Below are positions 22,576 to 36,654 of a stretch of 64,000 nt of DNA, one piece after another. The position numbers and the translations under genes are program-made. The DNA lies in the NCBI RefSeq assembly GCF_032854445.1, contig NC_088301.1, positions 40,349,187 through 40,413,186 on the forward strand, in the 5' to 3' direction. The DNA is from Liolophura sinensis. Taxonomy: Eukaryota > Mollusca > Polyplacophora > Chitonida > Chitonidae. Position 1 is the first letter of the stretch, and each line of letters begins with the position of its first letter. Below the pieces are notes generated by a model. The model searched no databases. It worked only from the letters and a program-made list of their open reading frames with translations, and was not told where the DNA came from.

Positions 22576-25500
22576 GCTAGCAACAACTCCAAAATCGAGG
22601 GATTGCTGGTATAAGAAGCAAGCGATGGGAGTGAACAGCTAGTGATCGATGATAGCAGACATCTCCCGTGATGCTTGACACACAAACCACAATCTCCGAG
22701 CCACTAAAGCCAATGTGGAGCTGGAATACATAGGACGATGTCAATAACTGGCCACCGGAATGAGTCCAATCTGAGGAGTTACATACAACTACAGGCCGTC
22801 TGAAGAACAACGCAGCACTTAGAGCAGTGTTTTACACTCAACCGTTGTTTCTTCCCAGTCGTCGGATGCCTCTGTGACTTATATCAGCGCGTCTGGCTCC
22901 AAAGCTACCGTCACCCAGACACAGAATGCGACTCGAGTTAAAGAAGCTGTAGGCCTGAGTCTGCCGAAATCTGCTCCACAGTCATCAAATTCTCGGCAGC
23001 GTTACCATCTCAGGAAGCACCTACCATTTAAGCCTCAACTGAATCTAAAAGTTTCTCCACGAAATAAATCGTTCACTTCTGACAGTTTTTTAATAGTTCG
23101 ACTTAAAACCTTCATTCCTCTGTCGTCGCAAAACTGTTATGTTCAAATTTGGATCTGAAATTGACATAGAGAGGTGCTAGCGGGAAATGTGCATTTATTG
23201 ATCAATAACTGTCGCGTGCCTCTCTCTGATTGAATGATTTTCCACCCAATCCATTGGCTTGGACTTGCCCAAAATCATAACAACACGACCTAGACCGTCA
23301 CATATTAACAAAAAGTTCCATAATTATCCAAACATCTTGAAAAAATGCAGATATTGTAAAATTGGATAAAGAAAATACCAGTGGATCCTATGTTTAAGTT
23401 ACTTAAAATAGTCAATAGTTTATAATCATCATGCCAAGATACAAGTTTCGTGGAATCCAGGAGTCGGAGTCCCATACATATGCAAATGGGGCCCAGAAAT
23501 TTAGTTCATATTCCAGTGCCGGGGCAGATCATAGGGGCAGATCTGGATCTCACATAGGTCAACATGTTGCAAATAAGCTCGGGTTCCACTAACTCTCAGA
23601 CGTGCAGTTTGTCTCTTGGAAATAATTCAACTTTACCGAAACTATTCAACCTGAAATACATATACCGACCGACAAGAGGATAACTGTCATCACAACATAT
23701 TAGGACTGTTGAAAGTTTTTAAGCTTGGCACACACGGTAGCTTAAAACCCGAAGACCCGGATCCTAAGCGATTGTGAATGCGAAATAGCGCCCTTAACCA
23801 ACAGGAGTTATTTCTCATTCCGGCATTCGTGACATGTTCCAAACAAAGTCGTACGACCATCAATTAAAGCAACTACGTACAGTCAGCTTAGTCGGGTCTT
23901 AATTTCGCGTGTGTGCCATGCTTTAGAAGAATACATCGCGCAGATTAGTACCGGTAACTGAAGTAGGGCTATTTGGCAAAGTAGGTGGCGCTAAATTCTT
24001 ACAGCCTGTAATCAATATTGGAGTTTTAAACATCACAGATGGCGCGCCAATGCTTTAGTAAAATCGTGATGGTTGATAATATTTTGTCAGACGGGGCAAA
24101 TCGAGCGGAGACTGTGGCCAAGAAGGAAGCGAATTAAACTGGTGGTACAAGAAGGTGGTCAAAATAGGAGAAAGTATGTCCTGCAATGGTTCAACTGATG
24201 CAGAAAAAGTTCTTTAATCTTTGGACTTATTTTCGTACTAATAATAAATCTATTGCTCGTCCTATAATTAGGTTTACAAGCAAAGTTTTCAAAACTAGTT
24301 ATCATTCGAATCTTAAATGTATTTGCTGACACTCGGAGGCTAAGTGTGATTTATTGCAACGAGCAAATTTGCCGCCAGGAAGTGATAATGCCAAGATCTT
24401 GAAGAGGAGCTATGTAAACGTCTGCAACTTCCGCAGAGTAGAACTTGTTCAATCACGTAGGTCGTACCGGTAAGTCGATAACTTAATTACGGCAATAAAC
24501 AGTCTTTTGATGTTTGCTATATAGTTTTCACGATATCGAAGATGGGGGAATGTAATTAACCTCACGAGATAGATGTCGCGGACAGACGTCGGGTAAAGTC
24601 AGACACGTGTCAGACATTCTGCTTTGAAAACAAATCTGATTTTAACATCACCAAATTAACAATGATAAGTTTCTGATCAGCTCAATCTTTCATAATCTAT
24701 ATCTGTGTTGGCCTTTAATTTTTGTGGTTGACAAAAGTTATAACACGAGGATATACAACCTGCTGTCAAAAATGTATTTGTTACCAACGATGTCCAGGAT
24801 TTATTTTGCAGATCTAAATACAACCACAGTGATGTCACAGTGAAAGATATTACATTTTGCTATTATGCAATACAGTAGTTTCTGTTTCTGTTTTCCTGTT
24901 CTTTCTGTTTTTGACCATGATAGCTGCTTTTTTCTGTGTTTTAATTTCATTGAGTCGATAAGTTGATGATCAAGCTTTTGTTATTGGTTTGTCTCTTGGA
25001 ATGCATTGGATGGAGAGCAGATTTTCAGTGGATTGGTTCCAGTTGGCCGAAAGAAAAGATCCTACGTGCGCACATGTATTATTATTTAGTGCATGGGATT
25101 TATGTTCGATTGTGTTTGGTGGACCTGATTGTGTGATCGTGTATTTTCAGTGAATATTTCAGTTAGCCTACGTCTTAATTATATTCTCCAAGAGTCATAA
25201 AGTCTCGTGGAACGAATGACTGTCAAACTACGAAGTTTGGGTTTTCAGGTTTTATTCCGTTATTTTGCCAAAAACTCAACTGAGGCTTGGCATCCCAACC
25301 ACGGTGCCTCAGGGCTGAAAAATAATTATATTTTTGTATGGATTTCGATAAAATTTGACAAGCACTTGCGCCTTGTGCTCAACTCGCCTTGAGTGTTTTC
25401 CCGAATGGTTTCGTTATTTTTCCCTATTTTCACGATTCCTGGGTTGAATTTTGGTATTTCGTGCATTCTGCCCGGGCACTTGCATTGGATCACCTCAACT

Positions 25501-25950
25501 CTGAGGACAAGGTAATGTTTGAGGTGCACTACTACATACCAGTCTTGACCGTTTGACGATGAAGTTGGGCTTTTTTTTGAAAAAAAAAAAAAATGGACGC
25601 GTTTTCAAAAGCAAAGGATATGTCGGAAACCAATATGTGTTCACAAATTTAACACTTTCCATTCTCAAGCATATTGAAAACTCATTTACCAATTTTTCCA
25701 TGTTTGACCCATGTTCACATTTTACAACTTTTTACAAGACAGTTTTTAAAAAAGTACGCTTCACCTCTAACGTCTTACACCCGTACAATATCAATGCCTT
25801 CCTCTTGGAAGAGTTTTGAGAGTTTAGCAGCTGGGCTGAGGAAGTCAATAAACAAGACTACATAAACTAACATTTGCGCAGGGCTTAATTAATGCTGTCT
25901 CCTTTTCACTTTTAATAATGGGAACTGAATGGTGATAGAATATAATTAAG
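22576..25950. other. Intergenic, no gene recognised
   Basis: An open frame at 22874-23158 (plus, 94 codons, Ser/Thr/Lys-rich) has no recognisable family and no clear splice context. Two short A-runs flank 25570-25595. Nothing else supports coding sequence on either strand. Confidence 0.45.
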
Positions 25951-25954
25951 GCGT

Positions 25955-26200
25955 TACAGCATAGAGAGAAAAACTGGAGCAGCGATGTTAGTGTGATAGC
26001 TGGCAAATAGTCACACGTAACCGGTGAAATACGGTCACTTGTCAATTTACCTCAGTGTTTTATTCTAACTGTTCATGTTAATACATGAATGATAGTAAAT
26101 CACTCGCCCCCTTTCACAATGGCTTAAGCAGAATTAGGTAAAAATAACTTAAAGATATTATGTTAATTGCAATTTATTAGATGCCACTGGTCTAAAATTA
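25955..26200 (+). repeat. Unclassified interspersed repeat, copy 1
   Basis: This is the first of at least six copies of one family. Shared landmarks in order are acagcatagagag, ggagcagcgatg, gtgatagctggcaaatagtc, acgtaaccggtgaaata, caatttacctcagtg, tttattctaactgttcatgt, and cttaagcagaattaggtaaa. No box A/B, coding frame or terminal inverted repeat is evident. Homology with copy 2 continues to a 'gcaatttatta' block near 26170. Confidence 0.75.
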
Positions 26201-26299
26201 CACTGAAAATTCAACAGCATTAATGCAATGCAAAGGGATCAGGCCTCGGGGATGCTTAGTTCACCAGCAGAATCCTGGCCTATGCAAGATACAATATAA

Positions 26300-26570
26300 T
26301 TACAACGTCACCGCACGGAGAGAATACTATGGCAGCGACGTCTGTGTAATAGCTTGAAAATGGTCATACGTAACCGGTGAAATACCTCATTTATGATTTT
26401 ATTCCACCTGTTCATGTAAATGTATAAATAGTAGCAAAGTACATGCCCCCTACCACTATGGCTCAAGCAGAATTAGGTAAAAACAAATTGAAGATGCACA
26501 GACGTTAACTGCAATTTATTACATATCTCTGGCGTAGCATTGCTTAAACTGCTGTGTTGTCATCACATAT
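26300..26570 (+). repeat. Unclassified interspersed repeat, copy 2
   Basis: Lies about 100 bp after copy 1 in the same orientation and shares its landmarks (cgtaaccggtgaaatacctc, ccacctgttcatgtaaatg, actatggctcaagcagaatt, gttaactgcaatttattac). It extends to 'taaactgctgtgttgtcatc', which is also found in the copy at 59871. Confidence 0.75.
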
Positions 26571-27733
26571 AACATACAATAACACTATCATTAAATAGAA
26601 TACCTTGCTTATCTGGAACCTGGAAGACGATGGAAGCGCTTAGGACAATTTGACTTTTCGCTCATTCAACTCACGTGAAGTGTTGCTTGTTAATTTTATT
26701 TTATAAAATGCTCATGTACAACTGTATTCATAATCTCTGTTTTCTATGAATCTATTATTTATTTGGATTATTACTGTCTTTCATTTTCATTTCACCCACA
26801 AACCCTATAGGTTAGTAGAGTGCCTTTAAAACTTTAATGACAGTTTTTGCTCTGGGATCTTGTGTTTGGACATTTATTATGGAATTTTATACGACAACAA
26901 TTATCCCAGGTATTGCGCAACACAAAGTAAAACAGAATTAATTAAGTTTTCTACATTGCTGATCAGTGTTCACGCAATATTCCAGGCTCTAACATTGTAA
27001 TGGAGAGAGTGACGTGTTTGTGACTCTTACTGTGTAACAGTGGGTGGAAGAAACATACCCACAAATGTCCTCAAGCAGGCAGGAGATACAGCTTTCTGCC
27101 TTACTACCAACATACCTTACATACCAACAACGCTGCAGCTATGACTGTTACAGCGTCATGTTCTATGAAACATTGTTCTGAAGCACATGTCAAAAGGCGT
27201 GTGTACAGACCGCTTTGAAGCCGTAAAACTGGTGCAGTTTGTTTCTGTTTCTGTGTAATTAGCTTTCTATGCTCTTTTTTAATGATAACTGGTGAAAGAA
27301 AAGTCTTTATGAACCGTTGTACGTTAACAGAAAGGTCAACATATTTCAAATGACACTAACTGGTCGATGATAGTGGCTTTTGTAATAATTTATTCCTGTC
27401 AAGAAGACAAAATTTTATTTAAAGTTCCTAAACTGGCAGATGTCGTGAATTAGGATAAAGATAACTTCCTTTAAGAACATAATTGGTACATTTGCGTTTT
27501 TACAAATTGCGTTCCAGACGTTAATGCAGTTTGTAATAGTGTACAGTGTTTTCGTGAACCAAATAAGTTTTTACAAAAAGCCACCCTGGGCGATGCAATT
27601 GGAAATAATTCATTACAAAAAGTCACTTGACGAGACTGGTTTTTTGTGAAAAGTATTACAAATTGCATTTTTATTATAAATTCGTTGTCACAAGGGTACG
27701 TCTTTGTTACATTCTTTTTATAGCCACGACGGC

Positions 27734-27853
27734 AGCCAATGGTAAACCATGGAGGTATAAATAGAAGGAGGAACAGCTCGGGCTCTGCAAAGAGTTCAAT
27801 TTACGATAGCTTCACAGCAGGACTCGGGATTTGTTTTCACAGGGGACTAGCCT
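27734..27853 (+). promoter_or_regulatory. Candidate core promoter with first exon and splice donor
   Basis: A CCAAT motif (gccaatgg, 27735) lies 20 bp before a TATA box (ggtataaatag, 27754-27764). About 90 bp downstream of the TATA box a good splice donor follows (cct|gtaagt, 27854). The order and spacing suit a 5' non-coding exon of a plus-strand transcript. I found no coding exon that it would serve within the next 10 kb, so it could also be a relic of a mobile element. Confidence 0.3.
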
Positions 27854-28249
27854 GTAAGTCTTGTGGCAGTTCTTCGCGCATGCACTCTCGAGATTGTAGC
27901 AGCTTTTGACACCTGGGGTGGAAGTACTCAGAATGCACCCAGTCGTACGTTGCTTGCTCACAACAGCCATCCCCCCCACCCCCCGTTCAGGCGGCTAATA
28001 ACAAATGAAGAACGACAGAATGGATGTCAAACCACTTTGCTAATTTCCTTGAGAATATCATGTTTAAAAGTAAATAACATCATAAGCGGAAACATACTAC
28101 GGATATTTGAATAGTACTGACCGCACATGCATGGTTTGTATGCCTTATAAAGACAGCAATTTCTGATTTGTTACATTTTAACATTTTGACTGAAAGAGCT
28201 TCTTAACCATTTGTCCTTGACCCACTTCCACCTAGCAAATGACCACGTG

Positions 28250-28350
28250 ATAGCAAGTGAGCTCCATTTCCTCCCATCGAAATGCTGAACGCCGTCGTAT
28301 AAGTGCTGTCTTCTTGAGTACGATGCAAACACCGATCAATTTAAATAAAA
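28250..28350 (+). repeat. SINE 3' fragment, diverged
   Basis: Only the tail half remains: atttcctcccatcgaaatgc, gccgtcgtataagtgctgtc, ttcttgagtacgatgcaaac, then accgatcaatttaaataaa. Confidence 0.75.
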
Positions 28351-29124
28351 GAAACTCTCTTCGCAAGAAGTAGATTTGAAATCACGACAATTGGTGAGAT
28401 CTTCAGGTTTACTTCTTGACACCTTAATCGCCCGACAATGGCCTGTACAAGAGTAAAAAGTAAACTAAATCTATGTGAAAGTGTGATCCATCAAGGAAAT
28501 CCATTGGCAAGAAGGGTACTGGCCCTTGTACATCTGCCATCACTATACGGACGTTCTTAACAGCTTGTCTAATGGCAAGGGCTCCCCGGATTCCTCCAAA
28601 AGCAGCAAAACTTTGTCACTGATTCTTGTCTTAAAACCAAGTCGTCTTCTATTTCTAATCTGTTCTGTTCAAATAACAATTTGACGGCGTTAATTATTAT
28701 CATTGCAACAAAATGCATTATTTATTAAACCACTTTTTTGTCCTTCATTATTATAAGACTATGCACTAATTTAGTCAATAATTATATATTAGCATCAGCA
28801 GCACTAGGCAGTGTACCCTACTGGGGGGAAGCGAGTGGGGTGGAGTGAGGGGTAAACGAGGAAACATATCCCGTGATGTGTTTTAGTCACAGGGAAAAAA
28901 TCTGAAACTTCCTCAATTTCTACATCGCTGTTCTTCTTGCCTCCCTCTGTGGCACTATACTCTGACAGTCAAAGCAATCATGTATAATGCTCTAAGCGTT
29001 AAATCAATGTACTGGCATGTACTCGGTGATAAAAACAAAAAATATAAGCCGGAATGGAAATTTTGTTCACAACAAATTTAAGTTTAATCAGCGGTAATAA
29101 AGCTTCACTTTCTTACATTGCGAT

Positions 29125-29262
29125 TCTGCGGACGGTCGTGGGTTTCCCCGGGCTCTGTACGGTTTCCTCCCATTATCATGCTGGCCGCCGTCGTATAAGT
29201 GAAACATTCTTAACTAGGGGCCTACGTCTAAAAAAACACCAATCGAATGAATAAATAAATTC
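29125..29262 (+). repeat. SINE 3' half
   Basis: Begins at tctgcggacggtcgtgggtt and continues through ctggccgccgtcgtataagt. The 'gagtacggcg' block is altered to 'taactaggggcctacgtc'. It ends in aataaataaa. Confidence 0.82.
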
Positions 29263-32200
29263 TCACATTGCCAATATGATTCTTTTGCACAAAACAATGC
29301 ATCTGACGTCATTCTCTACTTTTACATCAGCCATTCAATGTACATCTTAAGTTAAGACAGGGAATAACCATTGTTTGAACAGAGAAAAATTTATGGTTAA
29401 TGACAAAAAAATCTCAGTTCACAAACTTCATTTTATTTTGAAGTTATCTTTTCCGAGTCAAACATATCATATACTCATTTCATATCATCATCATGGTTGT
29501 ATAGGCCTTTATAAAATCACGCTCCACTCCGCCCCCAACAATGTCTAAAATAGAGAACACTGCATATGTATGTGCAAATTTGAAACACTCTTGGGAATGG
29601 GTTTATCACTTCAGTAACCAACGAACGCTCCCCAGCGCAAGTAGGCCTACACCTGCAACTGAATCTGAGAAAAGATTGGGACTAAACTTTGTCAATTTCT
29701 CCTGTGGCAATTAAATAGAAAATGATTTACATCCAAAACATTAAAGTATACAAGTAAATGTTAATAGACAACAAGTTAAATAATGTTTGGGTCAGTGTGT
29801 CGAACTTATGATGACTCACTGAACGCGATACCATCTCATTTCACTGTTTCCCACTGTTTGCAAATATAGGCCTACTGTCAAAATACCCAATTTCACCCAG
29901 CAGGTTATATCCATCCAGCAGGTTATATGTCTAAATGCCGTGTGAACTTGATCCGTCGTACCTTAGATAAGGATACATGCATGTTTATGTGTAAGCGACA
30001 CTGTATAGGCCTACACTTTTTGAAGAATGCAAATGTCGAGAACAAGTGGGCTATGCATATATATTGTGTACATGAGCTACAACACAGCTCTGCATTATCG
30101 TCGCCACAGTGCACGTATAGCCTACCAGGACTGACATCAGTAGGTCTATTACTTTTATACATGGAGGTAGAAGAGATTGTGTGCTACCATGGCTCTACTT
30201 CATGACTTCATGGTTTATGAAGAAGGCTCTAGAGACAACTCTCTTCCATTAACTTATGATTTAACAGACATACATTTAAAGTTTATACTTTGGGCCCCCC
30301 ACCCCGCCAGGTTGTCAGGTAAGGGGAGTTAATTCATGATGTCTTAGTTCTGGGAAACCCCTGGAAACAAGTGCTGACACCTAGCGAGGATTCCCCCTTT
30401 TCCGCCATTTGCTGACACGGGTAAGGAGCATTTATTTGCAGCCCGCAAATTCATCGTCAAACATCTGCTTTGGCGCGTAATAAAAAATCTTTTTATTGAT
30501 GTTGGTAGATGGTATTCATGTCAAGTTAAGTTGTCCGCTTATTTTTGAGGCGAATCAATATCACCCAAGCGTACACTTGGTTTTTCTCGTGAAGCGGTGC
30601 ACGTGAATGTGTCAAAGGGATATTTGAAGTTGTCTTAAAACTGAGATGGTGTCGTGTTCAGTGATCTTCTTCGCTTCATATTGATTGGATTTCTTTTAGG
30701 TGACAGTAGTTGGATGTGCTATCCCGACAAAGTTGTATTTTTTCATTCAAATTAAAAATAAAGCATTCTTGAATGTTAACTGGTGCAACAACAACAAATT
30801 GACGTTTCTCTACTGCTAACATTATGCTTGATAATAGTAGTCCGAGAACTCGAACTAGAGCAGTGCTACACTAACATACCACCAGACTGTTTGGTTGGTA
30901 TGAAGGCAGTTGTAAGACTAGGTTGATTCTATTGTTAGTCATTGAGCCACTTCTCAGTTGTGAACCAGTGTTTGTTAAATTAACTGACATGGCTCTTCCA
31001 CATTACAGCGACCACAGCTTTAAAATTCCTAGTTCTGTTTAGACATTGAATCAGATTCCTGATGTGAGGTGTGCAAATTTGGGACATATTGAAGACTAGG
31101 GTGCTCAGTTTATGTGAATTCACACGTCTTCCCTTAGTCCGAGAGTGCTATGACGTTAGGTTTGGCAGAATTTTGTTTGGCCAAGGATGGTCTCAGACCA
31201 ATGTCACAGCATGCTCCATTTAAAATGCTTAGGCATTTACCTGTCCTTGTCAAGTATGTCTAGGCTTTCAGTATAGCTGTTCACTTTGAGTGTCACCAAA
31301 GAATCTCGAACCCATGCAGTCTGGGAAATAACAGATCGACGTGCTTACGATGAATGGACAAACAAAAAGATAAGGACACAATTGTCTTCAAACTTCAGGC
31401 TATGGAGACGTATTTAGTGGTAATTTTTGTTTCTAACGCCATGACACACTGCCACGGCTATTGCATCAGGTTTTTGATAGAGATGGCTTAGGCCTATCCC
31501 TGGCCAAGCAAAATTTTGCTGAAGCTAACGTCAGAGCAATCTCCGACTATATTCCCTAGACTGGGCGATGACCAAATATGGAGAAATTTCTTTTCAGATG
31601 TAGTCCAGACTACAGACCCAACAAAGAGGTGACTTTCAGAAATATGTATGAACTGCAAACAATTGAGCGCAGAAGACTTGTGAATGACAGATGTTTTACT
31701 TCATATACTTGGTTTTGTTTTGTTTTTTTTTGTATGTAAATTGAGTCGACCATTCATATTTAACCATTGAAAAATCAGTAAAAGCGCGTGATCATTGGAA
31801 AGAAAGGCACTTGGAAATAAAACACGTAAACAGCACCATTCGATCTTCATTTATACTAAACAATGTACAGTTACAGGATAGAAAATAGTTGTAGCCTGGA
31901 AACTTCAGTATAAGGATAGCTTATAAATTAATTGATGGTCATGGTCAGTCTACGGGCTGAGACAATTGTGCACGTTTTGTAACAACTGGCTCCGACCTTT
32001 TTTGGATAATGCTTCAGAAAATCTCCATCAAACTTGGACGTCAAGATCCCTGAACACGGATACGACGTGATCATTTAATATACCAGTCATGAAGAGCAGA
32101 TTTCAAGCCTTACAGATATATGCAATATGTTGCAATTAAGTTTAATTTCGGGCTTATTTCTGGGATCGGACAAAAGAAAAACATGACCACAAAGGCTGGC

Positions 32201-35200
32201 AAGGGAAGCCATTTTTAACAAGTTATCTCCCTTGTTTGTGCTGCCAAATTGGGTCTCAAACAACATGGATCCTGAGAAGAGTAACCGTGCTTGCGATCTT
32301 TTTCAGTCTGCTCCAAGAAATGGAAAAGAAAGCAATTTTTCACATACTGTGAATTACTTAGTTTTCGTGTGGAACTAATTTACTGCGAAAAATAATTCCA
32401 GCGAAAAAACATCCAATATTGAATCATATACTACAGGTAGTAGTAATGATGAAGTGAAATCTTTGCCAGGGTGACAGCAGTTGCCCTAAGAAAGCGTGAT
32501 GGGCCAGCTAAATTTTTTAACAGCAGGGAAGGGAAATTGTCGTTTAAATATATACTAAGGTTTGGTGGGCATAAAACAAAGGGGGAGGTTATTCTTTTTT
32601 AATGTGATTTGTTCCTGTACTAAATATGTAGTCAAAACAGGAACTCTTTGTTTGTAAGTTTGTGCACAGAGGATGTCCTGTGAAATGATTTTGATTTTGT
32701 TTTTATTTTCAGACCCAAAATCTGAATTGGCCACCTTCATGTAAGCGCAATTTTTTTCTTATTTCTTCGTTCAGTTTCATGATCTGTTATGTTGATTAGC
32801 CGTTGTTAATGTGTAAATTTGGTTCATGTTAGAAGTAGTAATTCATGAACATCAGGGGAATTTTTGATTTCGAACTCTTTTATCCTTGAAAGTAAGAACA
32901 GTCCTCCTGTATCTTGTGACTTTTGAAAAATGTTAGGCAACCTTTGCTGACAATTAACTGATCACTTAGCGGGGTGCACAAATGATACTTCTTGGGAAAC
33001 TTCCCAAGTTCACAAATATTCAGCTCTTCAATTTTCTTCATTTGTCTACTCTGAATAGCTTTTTGTGAAACTTTTTTCAGATGCCCATGTTATAGTAAAT
33101 GTGATCCCCAATAGTTGCCTAGCATTTTTGACACGTGTTAAAGTAGGACTTTTACCGTCACCGATAAAATTTGTTTGAACTCGAAACTCTCCTTCCTGAT
33201 GCAGAAGGTTTCATTGAGGGTCTATATGATCATGAAGTCCGGAAAGTGCCTGCATGTTATAAGGATAACAGTTTTGTATGTTATAGAACTGTGTCATCTT
33301 TTCAAATTTCGTTATTCTGAAGGATTCACATTGGCGACTTTGTAGTCACATTTATGGAGTAAATTATTTTTGACCAAGTTGCCTCCCTTTGTTTATGTTA
33401 AGCACTGCTGAAGAAGGTTATAAATTTGCCTTTATGGAAAATACTATACACAGATTTGATGCATTTTTGTGCAAAGCTTGGACTTCAAGTGAACACCAAT
33501 GCATTAAAGTTTGGTTGTGATCCAGAGTGGGATTTTTTTACCACTGACAAGTTTTACTGTGGACATTTCTTACTATGGACATTTTCTACTACGGATCTTT
33601 TTCACTATAGACCAACAGGATAGTAGTGAAGGGTATTGTTTCTTGTAGTTGTTTACATAGGTTTGTGCTCTCAGAGTGTTTTGGATGTGTAATTTATATA
33701 AAAAGCTGATATGTGTAATGTTATGAATGAGGATATAATACATGGTTAATAAATCTATGTGCACTAGAATTTATCCTTTCGAGCTAACAAATGTGTTCAA
33801 TTTGGATTTTGATCATATTTTTAGTATGTTCATGTATATTATCATAATTCAAATTAAATACATGTGTTTGGATGCAAAGGACAAATTGACATTGAAATAA
33901 ATTTATTAGACATGAATCACATCCTTATTTAGAACATTTTTATGCAAAGATGATATATACCAAGAGGTGGTTGCAAATACCCATCATACAAAATGTTTTT
34001 CAAATACCCTTATCTCCTGAAAGGAAATAATTGAAAAAAATATAACAGATCAAATTTGTAAATACTTTTTTATGCTTTTCCATCTGATTTTGGCATCATG
34101 TTTATATCCTTACTGCTTTAAAAGTTGCCTCAGGAAGTTAGTTGGCTAACAGGTGTTTGTTGGTACCATGATATGATTTCCTATACACACTGTGTATATG
34201 GACCAAGTTGTAAATTACAAATCAGTAATTTGCATTAATCTAAAAAATTTTGTAGTTAGAGTTAAGAGTTGTGTTAAAGATCTTTGCGATATTATAATTC
34301 ATGTGACTCTAATTTGTTCTTAAAATTAATCTGATCTTGTTTGATATATGGGATGACATTTTGTACAGATTTGGGATGAAACCAGGTTACCCTGAAAACA
34401 TGAGGCAATGCGACTGACTCTGAAGATCTATTTTTATCATATTACAATTCCAATTACTCAAACTTCCATTAATTCTCTGATGTAATATATTGCACTGCCC
34501 TTTGCCGGCAGACATGCAGAGTGCAGTCTTGAAACAGGTAATGCCCCAGCCCGCAAAATTGATAGCATTGCTACTTCCTGGTTACAGTATAAAAAGGTAT
34601 TGGTCCCCTCCTTACAGTTCATGGACCACTCTCTTCACTTGCTTTACATCACTTATGCCGCTATACAAAGTCAACCTGGGGCAATACAGATAATGTTGTT
34701 TAGCCTCGCCATTGATAAATTATGTATAATCAGCACCGATCAGTAAAATTATTTCAGGTGCCGATTAGAGTGTTATTGTGGATACTGTAGAAGAGAACTA
34801 GAGCAAGTCTATCAAGTATTGATAGAAAGAAGTGTTGAACAGTATGTTTGTGTTTTTGGACTTCACTTCCTGCCTTGTGACCATGACCCCAGTGATGTTG
34901 TGTTATTGCGTTGTTTAAGATTTCTGTACAAATGTCTCTAATGGTGGTAGTGATGTAAAGTGAACATGCAGAACTGCATGTGCGCTGTAAAGCCCATTGT
35001 CAGGATACATTTTCTCTGAGTGACCAGTCTGTGTGGTGTCTTGGGCAGAATAGTGGAGTGATTAATTATGTCTGCATGGGGATTGACTTGCAGACAGGGC
35101 AAATGTGGGTGATATGACCAAAATAGTGTTGAAAGTAAAACATTGAAAATCAAGCCTTACTTGCTCAGATAGTTAAAGCGCTGGCTGGATGCAACAATAA

Positions 35201-36270
35201 CGCCCCACTACAAATGAAGGTGCTTAAATTTAAATGACAAGACAGCACCCGGCTAAAACATATTACAATAGAAAGCAGGATTCTCAAGCTTCCTAAAAAG
35301 TGTCATGCTTCATTATTTTAATGAGATTTCACTGAATAACATGTAGAAGAAATGGCTGACGTGAATCGAAGCAGACATCTTGAGTATTATTCAAATCCAA
35401 CACGTTGCTATCAAATAGAGAGGCCTAATCTGTGACGTAGCCTTTACCCATTCACTTCATGAAGTGACATATGAACTGCAGTAACACAGAACTGCTGCAT
35501 AAGACGACATTTTGAAATCGTTTACAACGATTTAGTTAGGTGTATCCGAAGGGGCATTTTACACAGTGTTGTGGGACAGATCTGTATCATTTACGGGCCA
35601 CCACAGACATAAAATTAGTTGGTTTACAAACCATGTAACATTCAATGACTGTAACATTCAGGGACTGTATCACAAATTGTCAGACAGTAGCATACTGTCC
35701 CAGCCCAAACCGCACTCATTTCTATAGTAGATCTTAGACCTACTTGGACACGCTGTTCAAATTATACAGATATTTTTGTTGTTGTTCATTTTAGTATATA
35801 GCAGTTTCTAAATAACAAATATTGGTGAAATATTCAATAGAGATCCCGAAGGTTGATGAGAATGAGAAGACAGCATCTCATCGGCATGACCAGACAATGG
35901 ATAAAATTAATTATGATATAATTTCTTTCTCTAAGTTCATAAGAATTGAAGAATTTAAGTTTTGTCTTTCTTGCATTCAACTTTGACGTTAGAGAGCTAG
36001 AGTAAAGGTGACGTCACTTTGCTGTCGATAATTGAGACGCGCTGCAGCTGTGTCAAGATGAAGTTTCACTAAACTTTTAATGGTTGGAAAAAATTCTAAA
36101 AAAATATTTAATGCCAGTTTAAAATACTTTGAATGGTAGTCTTTCACTTTGATTTTCTCACCCTTTTTGGTGACCTATTTTAAGTTGGAAGTCAGGGTTT
36201 GTTGGGTGCTCGATAAAGGCTAATGGATTTCTCCAGGCATTCTGGTTTCTTCCTACTACAAACCTGACTT
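29263..36270. other. Long gene-poor stretch with weak exon-like signals
   Basis: No coding sequence is recognisable. Exon-like signals on the plus strand are a pyrimidine-rich stretch with a donor (ccgccatttgctgacacgg|gtaagg, donor at 30421), a possible 28-nt exon at 32712-32739 between an acceptor (ttattttcag) and gtaagc, and a short piece ending at 34536 before gtaatg. None can be joined into a reading frame. A short degenerate repeat (ctatggacattttctac) lies at 33560-33610. Confidence 0.4.
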
Positions 36271-36271
36271 C

Positions 36272-36345
36272 TGTTAAGTAAGTGAAATATTCTTGAGCTT
36301 TGTATTAAAACATTAATTAAAAATGACAAATAAATTTTAAAAAAA
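36272..36345 (+). repeat. Old SINE tail
   Basis: The tail pattern is recognisable but diverged: taagtgaaatattcttgagc, then ttgtattaaaacattaatta and an A-rich end. The preceding 60 bp resemble the cysteine/pyrimidine-rich SINE body only weakly. Confidence 0.6.
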
Positions 36346-36654
36346 CATAACCTAACAAACAAAAATGTAACATTTCAGTCAAAAAAAAACTTTTTTTGAT
36401 GGTGTTTCTTGCACAAGTTGTAAAGACGGTTCATATAAATTCAGTACACCCTGTGCAGTTCCTGTGAACAGTATTGTTTACAGTGAGAATTATTCATACT
36501 GTATCTTTTTGTTTTCTTTGGCACAGAACTGATATATTTTGCATCAAAAAAAAAAAAAAAAACCGTTTCAAAATATGTTTGAACATGAAGATTTGAACGC
36601 TTATCTGGTCAGTAAACTTAATGGAGAATCAAGTGAATTGGTATTGTCAAGAAG

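Noticed and set aside
32440-32510. C-box-like aatgatgaag followed by gtgatgg, considered as a box C/D snoRNA in a possible non-coding host transcript
   Set aside because: No D box (CTGA) at a usual distance and no terminal stem.
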